A stretch of DNA of 64,000 nt, from NCBI GenBank assembly GCA_037130455.1, contig JBAXSZ010000001.1, positions 62,001 through 126,000 on the forward strand. The letters run 5' to 3'. Shown here piece by piece: positions 17,239 through 26,682 of this stretch. The notes beneath the pieces are model-generated. The model worked only from the letters and a program-made list of their open reading frames with translations, did no database searches and had not been told where the DNA came from. Position 1 is the first letter of the stretch. Every line of letters begins with the position of its first letter. The position numbers were made by a program, and so were the translations under genes. Source of the DNA: CAIMZW01 sp037130455. Its GTDB lineage: Bacteria > Actinomycetota > Actinomycetes > Nanopelagicales > Nanopelagicaceae.

Positions 17239-18363
17239 ATGTCCGAATTTCTTGATGGTCTCCACCCAGATTCACTCGTAGTGGCCGCTGGCCGGCCCGA
17301 TCGCACCTCTGATGCCAGCCTTAACCCAGATATCGTCTTGAGTTCTACCCGTCATCCCGGTGGCCAGATCGGCTACGGTCGTTTTGGCAACGAAACCTGG
17401 TTTGCCTTGGAAAGTGCCATTGAAGCTCTTGAACATGGGAAGACCTTGATTTTTCCCTCGGGTATGTCGGCAATAAATTCTATTTTTTCGCTCTTGCCAA
17501 TTGGATCCGTAGTTACCGCTTCGCGCAATGGGTACACCGGAGTCATGAATATTTTGGCCACGATGGCCAGAAACGGCCAGATAGAAGTTCGTTATGTCGA
17601 TGTTTCTAACACGGAAGAAGTTCTTGCCGCACTTCCAGGAACTTCGCTCCTGTGGATTGAATCCCCAACAAACCCAGCCCTTGAAGTAGCAGATCTACCT
17701 ACCTTAATTGCCGCCGCTAAAAGTCTTGGTATCGGCGTTGCCGTTGATAACACTTTTGCTACTCCACTTCTTCAAAAACCGTTAGATATGGGCGCCGATT
17801 TCGTTATGCAATCAGTGACCAAATATTTGGCCGGGCATAGCGATGTATTGATGGGAAGCGTTTCCACGAAGGACCCAGAGTTATTCAATCGACTTTCCGA
17901 TGTTCGCAAATTTGGTGGCGCTATCCCAGGACCATTTGAAGCCTGGCTAGCCCTGCGTGGCCTACGAACCCTCTCCTTGCGTTTTGAACGCGCTCAGGAC
18001 AATGCCATGGAATTAGCTCAGCGATTGTCCGACCATCCCGCAGTCGATCGCGTGAGATATCCAGGTTTAGAAAATGATCCACATCACGAACGGGCCAAAA
18101 AATTTATGGCTGGCTTCGGTGCGGTAATTTCCATTGATGTAAAAGGCGGAGCTGCGGCGGCTGATAAAGCATGTGAATCATCCGAACTTGTGACCTATGC
18201 AACCTCTTTGGGGGGAGTGGAATCTCTTTGGGAACGTCGTCACCGTTGGAGTTCTGAAAGCCCGACGATCCCCACCAATTTGGTCCGGATCGCAGTGGGC
18301 ATAGAGAATATTGAAGATCTTTGGAAAGACATTGACCAGGCTTTACGCCGTTCTCAGGAATAA
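17239..18363 (+). CDS. Trans-sulfuration PLP enzyme (cystathionine gamma-lyase/synthase family)
   Basis: 374-residue member of the Cys/Met metabolism PLP family. The PLP lysine lies in FVMQSVTKYLAGHSDVLMG, and SPTNPALEVAD, VDNTFATP and SLGGVESLWERR-type segments follow family order. Normally the last reads SLGGVESL(I/A)xxP; here ESLWERRHRWSS replaces the common substrate-binding stretch, so substrate preference (cystathionine, homoserine ester or methionine) cannot be named. The N-terminus is shorter and divergent. It follows the flavoprotein by 9 bases and precedes a 50-residue membrane protein gene. Confidence 0.82.
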   Translation: MSEFLDGLHPDSLVVAAGRPDRTSDASLNPDIVLSSTRHPGGQIGYGRFGNETWFALESAIEALEHGKTLIFPSGMSAINSIFSLLPIGSVVTASRNGYTGVMNILATMARNGQIEVRYVDVSNTEEVLAALPGTSLLWIESPTNPALEVADLPTLIAAAKSLGIGVAVDNTFATPLLQKPLDMGADFVMQSVTKYLAGHSDVLMGSVSTKDPELFNRLSDVRKFGGAIPGPFEAWLALRGLRTLSLRFERAQDNAMELAQRLSDHPAVDRVRYPGLENDPHHERAKKFMAGFGAVISIDVKGGAAAADKACESSELVTYATSLGGVESLWERRHRWSSESPTIPTNLVRIAVGIENIEDLWKDIDQALRRSQE

Positions 18364-18390
18364 TTAAAAAGAAAAGGGTAGATTTACCTC

Positions 18391-18543
18391 ATGTTAAAAG
18401 CGGTCCGCCGAACCTTTGGAGTAGTTGCGTTTTTCGCCTTGATTTTTGGGGCTATCAAAACCTCTTTTGAATGGCTGGCCCGAAGCGAAGATGACAACCA
18501 TGAAATTTTCATCGATGAAGAAGAACGAGAAGATATTTTTTAA
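18391..18543 (+). CDS. 50-residue membrane protein with acidic tail
   Basis: Short frame from ATG 18391 to TAA 18543: a basic start (MLKAVRRTFG), one hydrophobic segment (residues ~10-24) and a strongly acidic tail (EDDNHEIFIDEEEREDIF). The layout predicts one membrane span with a charged cytoplasmic or outside tail. An AAAGGGT purine stretch lies just upstream, and its stop overlaps the next ATG (TAATG), which supports real translation and coupling. I do not recognise a family. Confidence 0.65.
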   Translation: MLKAVRRTFGVVAFFALIFGAIKTSFEWLARSEDDNHEIFIDEEEREDIF

Positions 18544-18920
18544 TGACGCAATACCAGCCTGGAGTATGCAATATCGGCCCTAGCGAGATCTCCCGAAGAA
18601 GGAATATTGGCATTTTGGGGGCTGTTTTGACGGTCTTGACCATCCTCATTTTTGCTTCCGCAGGTTCACCACGAATTTATCGCTTATTAGTTTTTATCCC
18701 TGCCATGATATTTGCTACTGGGTTCGTTCAGGCTCGGAAGAAATTTTGTTTAGGTTTTGGCATTTCTGGTGTTTTTAATTTCGGGCCTGCAGGAAAACTA
18801 GATAAAGTCGAAACCGCCTTCGCTCGTGCGCAAGATCGAAGGACGGTAATCCGTATTGCACTTCAATCGTTGGTCGCAGCCGCAGCCATTACGACAGTGG
18901 CGCTTTTGCTTCCCGTTTAA
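18543..18920 (+). CDS. Small membrane protein with CNIG motif, unknown function
   Basis: 125-residue protein with the N-terminal phrase PGVCNIGPSEISRRRNIG, then two hydrophobic segments (~27-42 and 48-62), a central KKFCLGFGISGVFNFG phrase and a last hydrophobic segment at the C-terminus. The two Cys-containing phrases resemble a conserved but unnamed family of small membrane proteins; I recall the pattern but cannot confirm it here. The start overlaps the stop of the 50-residue gene. The 3' end overlaps the convergent SulP gene by 32 bases, so transcription of the two may interfere. Confidence 0.65.
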   Translation: MTQYQPGVCNIGPSEISRRRNIGILGAVLTVLTILIFASAGSPRIYRLLVFIPAMIFATGFVQARKKFCLGFGISGVFNFGPAGKLDKVETAFARAQDRRTVIRIALQSLVAAAAITTVALLLPV

Positions 18921-20184
18921 TAAATTCGGAAATTTTGGTCGCAAGAAAAAAGAAAACTGTGCCAATTAAGATTCCCCAGATCAGATCAATAAAGAGAACC
19001 GAAAATGCAGTAATAAATATTGCTGCGATATTTATTTTGGTTGTCTTCATTAATTCTTTTAAGTTTGCTGGGCTTGCAATCCGATAAGAAGTTCCGATTA
19101 AGACTCCTGCTAGCGCTGCAGTGGGCACTCTCGATATCACTGGATTGAGCAACAAAACAACTACCACCAGGAAAATCGCGTGGAATACCGCAGACATCCT
19201 AGTTTTTGCTCCAGAACGTACGTTGACACTAGTTCTCGCAATTGCACCTGTCGCAGGCATTCCACCAAATACTGAGGCCACCATTGTGGCAATACCTTGT
19301 CCGAAAAGTTCTCGGTTGGGTTGGTATTTCAATTCTGGCTCATGAATATGGGCCATTTGGTCTGCGACTCTGGCTGAAAGCAACGACTCCAATGCGCCAA
19401 GAATGGCTATTTCTATGGAGGCAATAATGAGAGCTGATAGTGGCAGGTTACCGAAATGAAGGCTAGATACTTTAAATATTTTTGACGGAAGCTTCCCGAC
19501 GGTGGATGTATCCAAATGTAATGCGGTTGCCACAACTGTGGCAAAAACTATTGCTACAAAGCTTGCCGGAATGTGGAACTTGATTTTAAGTTTTCGAGAA
19601 ATGAAGGGGTACCCAAATTTAACGATAATAGTAAAGACGACCAATGAAATTGCGCTCCAATTGACTCCCGCGGAAATGGCATTCTTGGCGGTATTTATTG
19701 CTACAAAGAGAGTATGAGTACCAGGGGCTTTATGAAAATCAAATGCCGTGGGAGCTTGCTGCAACCCAATAACCATCGCAATTCCTAAGGTGAAACCTTC
19801 CATGACCGGCCATGGCGTCTTGTTGATGATATTTCCGGCTCGAAATACACCGGCCAAAACAATGATTATTCCCGCTAAAAGACCTAAGGGAGCCAATGCA
19901 GAAATGCCGTATTGGGTCACTATTGGAACCAGGACCACCGTCATTGCTCCTGTTGGTCCACTTACTTGAAAACGGGATCCACCCAAGAGAGCCGCTATTA
20001 GCCCAGCCAATATCGCAGTGATAAGACCAGACTGCGCTCCTGACCCTGTTGTTATTCCAAATGCCATAGCAAGCGGAAGCGCAACGATTCCGACAGTTAT
20101 CCCTGCCATTAAGTCGTGGCGCCAAGATTTTCTTAGGCCTAGATAATCTTTGGAATTTGGTAGCAGATCTCTCAGTATGTGCAT
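18889..20184 (-). CDS. SulP family anion transporter lacking a STAS domain
   Basis: SLC26/SulP membrane transporter, with the N-terminal hallmark WRHDLMAGITVGIVALPLAMAF and the FQVSGPTGAMTV motif. GMPATGAIARTSVNV is the conserved segment around the transport core. About 11-14 membrane segments are seen. The protein ends soon after the last one (KISEFIKREAKAPLS), so the cytoplasmic STAS domain usual in this family is missing. Substrate could be sulfate, bicarbonate or dicarboxylate. The start is taken as ATG 20184; the frame is open to 20253. No sulfate-assimilation or carbonic anhydrase gene is adjacent. Confidence 0.85.
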   Translation of the reverse strand: MHILRDLLPNSKDYLGLRKSWRHDLMAGITVGIVALPLAMAFGITTGSGAQSGLITAILAGLIAALLGGSRFQVSGPTGAMTVVLVPIVTQYGISALAPLGLLAGIIIVLAGVFRAGNIINKTPWPVMEGFTLGIAMVIGLQQAPTAFDFHKAPGTHTLFVAINTAKNAISAGVNWSAISLVVFTIIVKFGYPFISRKLKIKFHIPASFVAIVFATVVATALHLDTSTVGKLPSKIFKVSSLHFGNLPLSALIIASIEIAILGALESLLSARVADQMAHIHEPELKYQPNRELFGQGIATMVASVFGGMPATGAIARTSVNVRSGAKTRMSAVFHAIFLVVVVLLLNPVISRVPTAALAGVLIGTSYRIASPANLKELMKTTKINIAAIFITAFSVLFIDLIWGILIGTVFFFLATKISEFIKREAKAPLS

Positions 20185-20274
20185 GATTAACAAAGGTACT
20201 AGATGAATTGCTCTTTTATGATCATTCTCGAGCCTGTGAGACGAATCAATCATTTTTTTTAGTACATTACCCTA

Positions 20275-21579
20275 GTGAGTTTGCCAGGACTAAACCCAAG
20301 CCCTAAAGCACTACATATCGTTCTTAATGGTGTGATGGAAGATTCACGAGTTCTCAAATGTGCGTGGTCTTTGGGTAACGCCGGCTGGGACGTTTTGGTA
20401 ATAGGTTCCTCACCACATAGCCACCGAGATTCTTTCACTATCGGTTACGCAAAGATCGATCGCCTTTCAGTGAAAATAGTTGTTAAGCAAGAAGCTGCCG
20501 CGAAGGTATTAAGAGCGCTTCGATATTACAAACGCCGTTTTGAAGCCGAATTTTTACCGCTAAAAAAGCCTGCCGTCCCAAATTTGCGGAAAGGTTTGTC
20601 AGAAATATTGCCGGTGGCCATGAGTTTCGCACCCGATGTAGTTCATGCCCACGATTACACCGCACTTCCGATTGCTGGTTCAATTGTTGAAAGTTTGCGA
20701 AAATCCGGAATTAAGGCCGCCCTCGTCTATGACGCACATGAATATGTACCGGGAGTTGGACATCTGCAAAAGCCACTTCGGGATATGTATACCGCTGAAG
20801 AAAGAAAATACTCTTCGGCGGCAAAGGCAATATTGTCTGTTAGCGAGGGAATGTCAGATCTACTGATTCCTCATCTTGGGATAAAGAACAGACCTGAGAT
20901 CGTTGCCAATGACCCCTTGGTTGAAGGTCAGATGGCATCCAAACGGAATCTTCGTAATGACTGTGGAGTAGGTGCAGAAGTTGCGCTGATGGTTTATTCA
21001 GGGGCCGTAGCGCCGCAGCGTGGCATAGCCACTGCCGTTGAAGCACTTCGCAAACTGCCATCCCTTCATCTGGCACTAATCGCGAATCCGGCTAACAAAA
21101 CGGTACAAGATTTAGTCGCCGGGGCAGAAGATGTTTCAGATCGTTTTCACGTTTTGCCTTACGTCCCAAATGCAGAGTTGGTTTCCTATCTATCTTCAGC
21201 CGATATTGGATTGATCCCTATCCACCACCGCTTAAATCATGAAATATCGTTAATCACTAAGTTTGGCGAGTACATGCAAGCTAGGTTACCCATCGTTGTC
21301 AGCGACGTAAAAACTATGTCCGAAGAAGTGATTCGCTTAGGCAATGGCGAAGTCTTCACTGCAGAAAATACTAATGAATTTGTTTCAGCGGTTAGTAAAG
21401 TTCTGGATAATCCCAAGAAATATCGAGATGCTTATACTCCCGAACGATTAGCGGAAAGAAGTTGGGAACGTCAAGCAGAGCACTTGGTTGAGATCTACAA
21501 TCGGATCTCTAATAAAGTGCCACAAGCTCGCGAACATATGAGATTTGAAATAACAGAACCAGAAAAAATCCACCACTGA
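20275..21579 (+). CDS. Glycosyltransferase family 4-like
   Basis: 434-residue GT-B glycosyltransferase. The N-terminal domain starts LHIVLNGVMEDSRVLKCAWSL and includes PDVVHAHDYTALP. The C-terminal domain has the donor-binding stretch SADIGLIPIHHR and KFGEYMQARLPIVVSD, with the E-x7-E-like acidic site replaced by a looser pattern. No membrane segment is seen. It starts at GTG 20275, divergent from the SulP gene, and its stop is 5 bases from that of the UDP-sugar dehydrogenase. It opens the first glycan cluster but is on the opposite strand to the rest. Sugar donor unknown. Confidence 0.82.
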   Translation: MSLPGLNPSPKALHIVLNGVMEDSRVLKCAWSLGNAGWDVLVIGSSPHSHRDSFTIGYAKIDRLSVKIVVKQEAAAKVLRALRYYKRRFEAEFLPLKKPAVPNLRKGLSEILPVAMSFAPDVVHAHDYTALPIAGSIVESLRKSGIKAALVYDAHEYVPGVGHLQKPLRDMYTAEERKYSSAAKAILSVSEGMSDLLIPHLGIKNRPEIVANDPLVEGQMASKRNLRNDCGVGAEVALMVYSGAVAPQRGIATAVEALRKLPSLHLALIANPANKTVQDLVAGAEDVSDRFHVLPYVPNAELVSYLSSADIGLIPIHHRLNHEISLITKFGEYMQARLPIVVSDVKTMSEEVIRLGNGEVFTAENTNEFVSAVSKVLDNPKKYRDAYTPERLAERSWERQAEHLVEIYNRISNKVPQAREHMRFEITEPEKIHH

Positions 21580-21584
21580 AATTA

Positions 21585-22880
21585 TTAACTTGCAGGCGCT
21601 CCGATGACTCGGAAGATTGTTCCGCTGAAATTGGAAGGATGTAAAGTTCGGCGACCATCAACCACGGCTTTTACCCCAGGAAAATCTCTTGCGGTAAGAG
21701 TTTTGTATTCCTTGTGATCGGCTTGAAGGATCAAACCTTCAATAGCTTCTCCAATTTTATAAGGTGCAAATCCGTATTTGATGATTTCCTCATCGGTATA
21801 CATCGGGTCGTGAACTACGACTTGAGCGCCTTGGTCTTGCAGCGCAGTAACAGTAGGGAAGACACCGGAGAAGGCAGATTCCTTAACGCCACCTCGATAA
21901 GAAATTCCTAACACAGCTACTTTTTTTCCTGCAAGGGAGCCAAGGGATCCAGCCAAAATATTGACGGCATGGCTTGGCATTCCAGCGTTGGCTTCTCGGG
22001 CCGATCGGACCACCGTTGCCGCAGGATCGTTCCACAAATAAAATCTTGGATAGATAGGAATGCAATGGCCGCCTACCGCAATGCCTGGTTGATGAATATG
22101 GCTATAAGGCTGGGAGTTGGAAGCGGAAATTACCTTTGAGATATCGATATTGGCAGTCTCGGCAAAAATCGCAAACTGATTTGCAAGGGCAATATTGACA
22201 TCGCGGTATGTGGTTTCAGCCAATTTAGCCATTTCGCTGGCCTCACAGGTAAGAAGGTCCCAGACGCCATTTGGCTCGGCTAAATCTGGGCGATCATCGA
22301 AATCCAAGACCTCGTTGTAAAAGGCGATGCCTGCGGCGGTACTTGGAGTATCAATGCCTCCGACTAGCTTGGGATATTTTCGAAGGTCAGCGAAGACCCT
22401 GCCAGTAAGAACGCGTTCCGGAGAGAAAACCACGTGAAAATCCACGCCGGCTTTAAGTCCAGATCCTGCTTCAAGTGCTGGTGTAAATCTATTTCTAGTC
22501 GTACCAACCGGAAGTGTGGTTTCGTAGGACACTAAAGTGCCCGCCTTAAGTCCGGCGGCGATTTTTGCGGTTGCATCATCCATCCAACCAAAATCGGGGA
22601 TTCCTTCGTTATCTACGAAGAGAGGGACGACTACCACTACTGCTTGAGCTTGCGCCACGGCATCAGTTGTATCCGTTGTTGCTCGGAGGTTTCCGCTAGC
22701 CACCACTTCCTTCAAGTATTCACTTAAGAAGGCTTCTCCTGGGAATGGTTCGGAACCTGCGTTGACTTGGTCAACAGTTGTGGCGTTAACGTCACAACCG
22801 ATAACTTCATGCCCTTTCTTGGCGAATTGAACCGCTAACGGCAACCCAATTTTTCCTAAAGCAACGACGGCAATTTTCAT
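21585..22880 (-). CDS. UDP-N-acetylglucosamine/mannosamine 6-dehydrogenase (WbpA/WecC-like)
   Basis: 431-residue nucleotide-sugar dehydrogenase that oxidises C6 of a UDP-HexNAc to the uronic acid using NAD+. The Rossmann start is VVALGKIGLPLAVQFAKKG, ETTLPVGTT and the catalytic cysteine C273 in GGHCIPIYPRF follow. The C-terminal domain carries VAVLGISYRGGVKESAFSG. Its start overlaps the stop of the Gfo/Idh gene (ATGA), making the last step of a four-gene minus-strand unit. With the WbpB-, WbpE- and WbpD-like neighbours it fits the route to UDP-2,3-diacetamido-2,3-dideoxy-glucuronate. Confidence 0.88.
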   Translation of the reverse strand: MKIAVVALGKIGLPLAVQFAKKGHEVIGCDVNATTVDQVNAGSEPFPGEAFLSEYLKEVVASGNLRATTDTTDAVAQAQAVVVVVPLFVDNEGIPDFGWMDDATAKIAAGLKAGTLVSYETTLPVGTTRNRFTPALEAGSGLKAGVDFHVVFSPERVLTGRVFADLRKYPKLVGGIDTPSTAAGIAFYNEVLDFDDRPDLAEPNGVWDLLTCEASEMAKLAETTYRDVNIALANQFAIFAETANIDISKVISASNSQPYSHIHQPGIAVGGHCIPIYPRFYLWNDPAATVVRSAREANAGMPSHAVNILAGSLGSLAGKKVAVLGISYRGGVKESAFSGVFPTVTALQDQGAQVVVHDPMYTDEEIIKYGFAPYKIGEAIEGLILQADHKEYKTLTARDFPGVKAVVDGRRTLHPSNFSGTIFRVIGAPAS

Positions 22881-23875
22881 AACGAGATAGTTTCCTTACT
22901 GGTAGCACTTTGAAGCATTGCCTCGGCAACGGCAACGGTCGCAAGACCTTGCTCCATGGTCACGATTCTTTCTGTGGCCCCTGGTAGGCCTAGTACCGCA
23001 TCCCGGAAAGCTTCATGTTCAGAACGTAGCGGTTCAGGTTTAGCAATTGCATAGCGGACAACATCACCCTCGCTGACACCGCGAAATGCAGCCACCGAAT
23101 CCCATTCAGTCACAACAGAGGCATTTGCATAATAAGTAAGGTCGGCGGTCAAGGTGTCGGCAACCAAGGTTCCGCGTTCGCCAGTAACCATAGTTAAGCG
23201 CTCCTTAAAAGGAGTTAACCAGTTGACCAAGTGATTAGTGATGATTCCATTTCGAAGTTCACCAATTGCGGCAACCATATCTTCGTGAGCTCGGCCCGAC
23301 TTGTGGGCAGTTCTGGCTGAAATGGTTGCGAATGGTGATCGTGCGACCCATGCAGTTAAATCGATGTCATGCGTTGCTAGATCTTTAACAACTCCGACGT
23401 CGGCAATGCGAGCTGGAAAGGGCCCTTGGCGGCGAGTAATTATTTGGTAGACCTCGCCCAAATCACCTTCATCTAATTTCTTTCGAAGCTGTTGCAAGGC
23501 CGGGTTGTACCGTTCAATATGTCCGACCGCACCGACCAAACCACGACTGGCAAATGCTGCAGTGATTCGTTGGGCTGCGGGAGTGTCGACTGCTAGTGGT
23601 TTTTCGATCATGGCATGAACGCCAGCTTCAGCAAGAGCCAATGCTAGTTCTTCATGAAAGGCCGTAGGAGCGGCCACCATGGCGTAATCAATACCCAATT
23701 TAATTAATTCCTGAACAGTGGCAAGAACCGGACGACCACCAGCGACTCCATGTGCATCTCCCATGGGATCTGATACCGCGATCAGATCTACGCCATCAAG
23801 TGAACCAAGAACTCGTGCATGGTGGCGGCCCATCATGCCCAATCCGACTAACCCTGCTCGAAGTTTGGCAGCCAT
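22877..23875 (-). CDS. Gfo/Idh/MocA oxidoreductase, WbpB-like
   Basis: 332-residue NAD(P)-dependent dehydrogenase. N-terminal dinucleotide motif GLVGLGMMGRHHARVLG, then AMIEKPLAVDTPAAQ with the conserved EKP, and VGVVKDLATHDIDLTAW carrying the family HD pair. In the WbpA-B-E-D pathway this enzyme oxidises C3 of UDP-GlcNAcA. It overlaps the dehydrogenase gene by four bases and abuts the aminotransferase gene, so coupling is tight. Substrate is inferred from neighbours; Gfo/Idh proteins are otherwise broad. Confidence 0.85.
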   Translation of the reverse strand: MAAKLRAGLVGLGMMGRHHARVLGSLDGVDLIAVSDPMGDAHGVAGGRPVLATVQELIKLGIDYAMVAAPTAFHEELALALAEAGVHAMIEKPLAVDTPAAQRITAAFASRGLVGAVGHIERYNPALQQLRKKLDEGDLGEVYQIITRRQGPFPARIADVGVVKDLATHDIDLTAWVARSPFATISARTAHKSGRAHEDMVAAIGELRNGIITNHLVNWLTPFKERLTMVTGERGTLVADTLTADLTYYANASVVTEWDSVAAFRGVSEGDVVRYAIAKPEPLRSEHEAFRDAVLGLPGATERIVTMEQGLATVAVAEAMLQSATSKETISL

Positions 23876-24958
23876 TTATAGGGTCGCTGCTACTTCGTTA
23901 ACGGCGGAGACAATTGTTTCCAAATCTTGTTGAGACAGCGATGGATGCACCGGAAGCGATAAGCATTCTTTGATGACCAATTCAGTTTCTGGAAGATCAA
24001 TGGTGAGATCAAATGAAGGCAAGCGATGAATCGGTGTTGGGTAATAAACGCCAGAGCCGACTCCGCGCTCGGTTAATCCAGCCATGAAAGCATCTCGTTT
24101 TTCAGCAGAGCCACCTGGGATTCTTATGGTGTATTGATGATACGAATGGGTGGTGTTGGGAGCCAAGTAAGGAACTACAACGCCCTTCAGGTGTGCATCT
24201 AAATAAGCTGCATTGTCCTGGCGAGTTTTTGTCCAACCGGGCAACTTTCGAAGTTGAACTCGGCCAATAGCTGCGTGGATATCGGTCATGCGAGTATTGA
24301 AACCAATGATTTCGTTCTTATAGCGGATTTCTTGTCCCTGATTTCGAAGAAGCCTTAGAGTGCGCGCGATATCTGCATCGTCGGTAACAACCATTCCACC
24401 TTCACCAGCGGTCATGTTCTTCGTGGGGTAGAAGGAGAAGGATGCGACAACGCCAAATTCGCCAGAATTACGGCCGTTGAGTGAAGCCAGATGGCCCTGA
24501 GCTGCATCTTCTATTATTTTGACACCATATTTTGAGGAAATTTCTTCGTATCTATCCATCGCAGCAATATGACCATAAAGGTGAACCGGCATGATTGCTT
24601 TTGTTTTTGATGTGATCAAGGTTTCCACATGATCAGGATCCATGTTGAAAGTCTTTGGGTCGATATCGGCAAAGATGGGAACTCCGCCAGCCAGCACTAC
24701 TGAGTTGGCAGTCGCGGCAAATGAAAAGGATGGCACGATGACTTCATCGCCAGGATTAATCCCTGCTGCGATAAAGCCCAAATGCAACGCAGATGTTCCA
24801 GAGTTCATCGCAATGCAATGACGCCCGCCAACAAATTCGGAGAACTCGGCTTCAAAGGCTGCAACCTCAGGACCTTGTGCCAACATTCCGGAACGAAGGA
24901 CTCGGTCAACGGCTTCGCGTTCTTCATCACCAATAATTGGCTTCGCTGCTGGAATCAT
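23876..24958 (-). CDS. DegT/DnrJ/EryC1/StrS aminotransferase, WbpE-like
   Basis: 360-residue sugar aminotransferase using PLP. The PLP lysine is K180 in FSFYPTKNMTAGEGGM; the substrate-side motif is MNSGTSALHLGF and VIEDAAQ-type IIEDAAQGHLAS. The C-terminus GVGSGVYYPTPIHRLP is also typical. Within this cluster it would aminate C3 of the 3-keto sugar made by the WbpB-like enzyme. It abuts that gene directly and overlaps the acetyltransferase stop by one base. Confidence 0.88.
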   Translation of the reverse strand: MIPAAKPIIGDEEREAVDRVLRSGMLAQGPEVAAFEAEFSEFVGGRHCIAMNSGTSALHLGFIAAGINPGDEVIVPSFSFAATANSVVLAGGVPIFADIDPKTFNMDPDHVETLITSKTKAIMPVHLYGHIAAMDRYEEISSKYGVKIIEDAAQGHLASLNGRNSGEFGVVASFSFYPTKNMTAGEGGMVVTDDADIARTLRLLRNQGQEIRYKNEIIGFNTRMTDIHAAIGRVQLRKLPGWTKTRQDNAAYLDAHLKGVVVPYLAPNTTHSYHQYTIRIPGGSAEKRDAFMAGLTERGVGSGVYYPTPIHRLPSFDLTIDLPETELVIKECLSLPVHPSLSQQDLETIVSAVNEVAATL

Positions 24959-25569
24959 TATTTTTCACTTTCTTCGATGAGTTGATCGGATGAAATTTCG
25001 GTGTAAATCTTCTGACTCTCGGGGCATCGGAACTGGTGGTTGCCAATGTCTTCTAGCGGCAGCCCAGCTTTGCCCACCCAACGGATCCTTCGTGCTGGGA
25101 CTCCGGCCACTAGTGCAAAATCTGGCACATCTTTAGTGACAACGGCACCTGCGGCCACCAGCGCCCAAGCACCAATCGTTACTGGCGCAACGCATACGGC
25201 ACGGGCACCGATACTTGCTCCATCTTTGATGGTAACGCCGACCGCATCCCAGTCACTTGCCGACTTCAAGGTGCCATCAGGATTAACAGAGCGTGGAAAT
25301 TGGTCATTGGTCAGTACCACGGCTGGACCGATAAAGACTCCGTCGCCCAAGGTGGCTGGCTCATAGACCAAGGCATAATTTTGAACTTTGCAGTTATTGC
25401 CCATGACCACGCCTGATCCGATGTAAGCCCCTCGCCCGATGATGCAGTTTTCGCCCATCTGAACCTGGTCTCGGACTTGCACTAAATGCCAGATTGAACT
25501 GCCATCCCCAATAACGGCGCTTTCATCTACATCAGCGCTCGGCGCAATTCGGGGAGGTCGGTTAGACAC
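24958..25569 (-). CDS. Left-handed beta-helix N-acetyltransferase, WbpD-like
   Basis: 203-residue hexapeptide-repeat acyltransferase. Many repeats of the I/V-G-x4 type run from about residue 15 to 150 (VIGDGSSIWHLVQVRDQVQM, IIGRGAYIGSGVVMGNNC and so on). This is the pattern of WbpD/WlbB, which acetylates the 3-amino group of the UDP-sugar with acetyl-CoA. The active-site Asn-containing VLTNDQFPRSVNP segment is present. It completes a WbpA-B-E-D-like set. The epimerase WbpI, needed to reach the manno form, is not in the window. Confidence 0.86.
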   Translation of the reverse strand: MSNRPPRIAPSADVDESAVIGDGSSIWHLVQVRDQVQMGENCIIGRGAYIGSGVVMGNNCKVQNYALVYEPATLGDGVFIGPAVVLTNDQFPRSVNPDGTLKSASDWDAVGVTIKDGASIGARAVCVAPVTIGAWALVAAGAVVTKDVPDFALVAGVPARRIRWVGKAGLPLEDIGNHQFRCPESQKIYTEISSDQLIEESEK

Positions 25570-25587
25570 CCGCTAAGCCTACCTTGA

Positions 25588-26682
25588 TCAGATCAACAAG
25601 CTTTTAATGGCGCTGGCAAAAGCCTGATATTCGGCGGCCCCAAGCAGGTGATTTTGCGCCCATTGGCGCCCTTGTTCGCGAATGGCAACGATTTCACCTG
25701 GGTGATTTTCCCATTGAATCAGTTGCCTAGCCACAGAATTTGCAAGTTGCTCATTTTCGCCCAAGGCGATCACTCCACCCTGACTTTCTTCTACTAGTGC
25801 CACGCATCGAGGAAGTGAGCTAGATATCGTCGCAAGTCCTGCTGCAAGGTATTCATACAACTTGCTGGGGATCGCATCCTGAAAGGCAGGAGTCTGATCT
25901 AAAAGTGAAAGACCAACCCATGCTCCTTCGGCATATTTCCACGATTTAGCGGGTGGTAACTTTCCATGAAAATGTACTCGGTCGCGAGCTGGGCTGGATT
26001 CCAACCAGGAGTTGGTAAAACTTTGGTCAGCAGGAGCAATGGCACCAATAATGTCGAAGGTCCAATTGGGTGAGAGCTCGGCGCTCTTGAGCATCGTATG
26101 GAGCCCTCGTGATGCTCGGACATCGCCAATGTAAATTGCTCTTGGCGTTTGCGCCATTTCCCCGCTCGGGGTGATCAAATCAAGATCGGGAAGATTTCGA
26201 ATCACGATGCGACGCTTCGCCGTTAAGGGTGGAACGTGCTGGTCGGCAACTGAAGTCAGGTGCGCATTGCGTGCAGCAGATGTGGCACCCAGCGCAATGG
26301 CTTGTGCGATCCACCCGATTAATCCTTTGGACCAAGCCCGATCCTTAAGCAGGCGCAAATAATCTTCGTGGACATCCGCTACTAACTTTTGACCTCGAAG
26401 TTTAGTTATGAAAAAAGTGGTGACAAGTAGATCTGGAGCAATAACAATTACAACTTTCCCCGAAGTTCGCAATGGAAGAGTGAGATCTCGTAGTACTCGT
26501 GCGGCAAAACCTCTTCCGCCAGGAGCGCGATGAAATTCAACTTTTTCAGGTGCATCCGTTGCTGCTCCCAATGCCCATACTTCAACAGAAAGCCCCGATT
26601 TTATTAGCGCCGCGCAGAGTCGGTGGAGTCTGGCATCGCTGACATTATCTGCCGAAGAAATCAGCGAGACATCAGTCATCAC
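25588..26682 (-). CDS. Glycosyltransferase (GT-B fold)
   Basis: 364-residue glycosyltransferase. The N-terminal part has SADNVSDARLHRLCAALIKSG and a membrane-proximal LPLRTSGKVVIVIAPDLLVTTFF; the C-terminal donor domain has AIYIGDVRASRGLHTML and QDAIPSKLYEYLAAGLATIS with the conserved Glu. Its start overlaps the stop of the ABC ATPase gene by four bases, tying sugar transfer to export. Donor and acceptor cannot be told from sequence. Confidence 0.8.
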   Translation of the reverse strand: MMTDVSLISSADNVSDARLHRLCAALIKSGLSVEVWALGAATDAPEKVEFHRAPGGRGFAARVLRDLTLPLRTSGKVVIVIAPDLLVTTFFITKLRGQKLVADVHEDYLRLLKDRAWSKGLIGWIAQAIALGATSAARNAHLTSVADQHVPPLTAKRRIVIRNLPDLDLITPSGEMAQTPRAIYIGDVRASRGLHTMLKSAELSPNWTFDIIGAIAPADQSFTNSWLESSPARDRVHFHGKLPPAKSWKYAEGAWVGLSLLDQTPAFQDAIPSKLYEYLAAGLATISSSLPRCVALVEESQGGVIALGENEQLANSVARQLIQWENHPGEIVAIREQGRQWAQNHLLGAAEYQAFASAIKSLLI

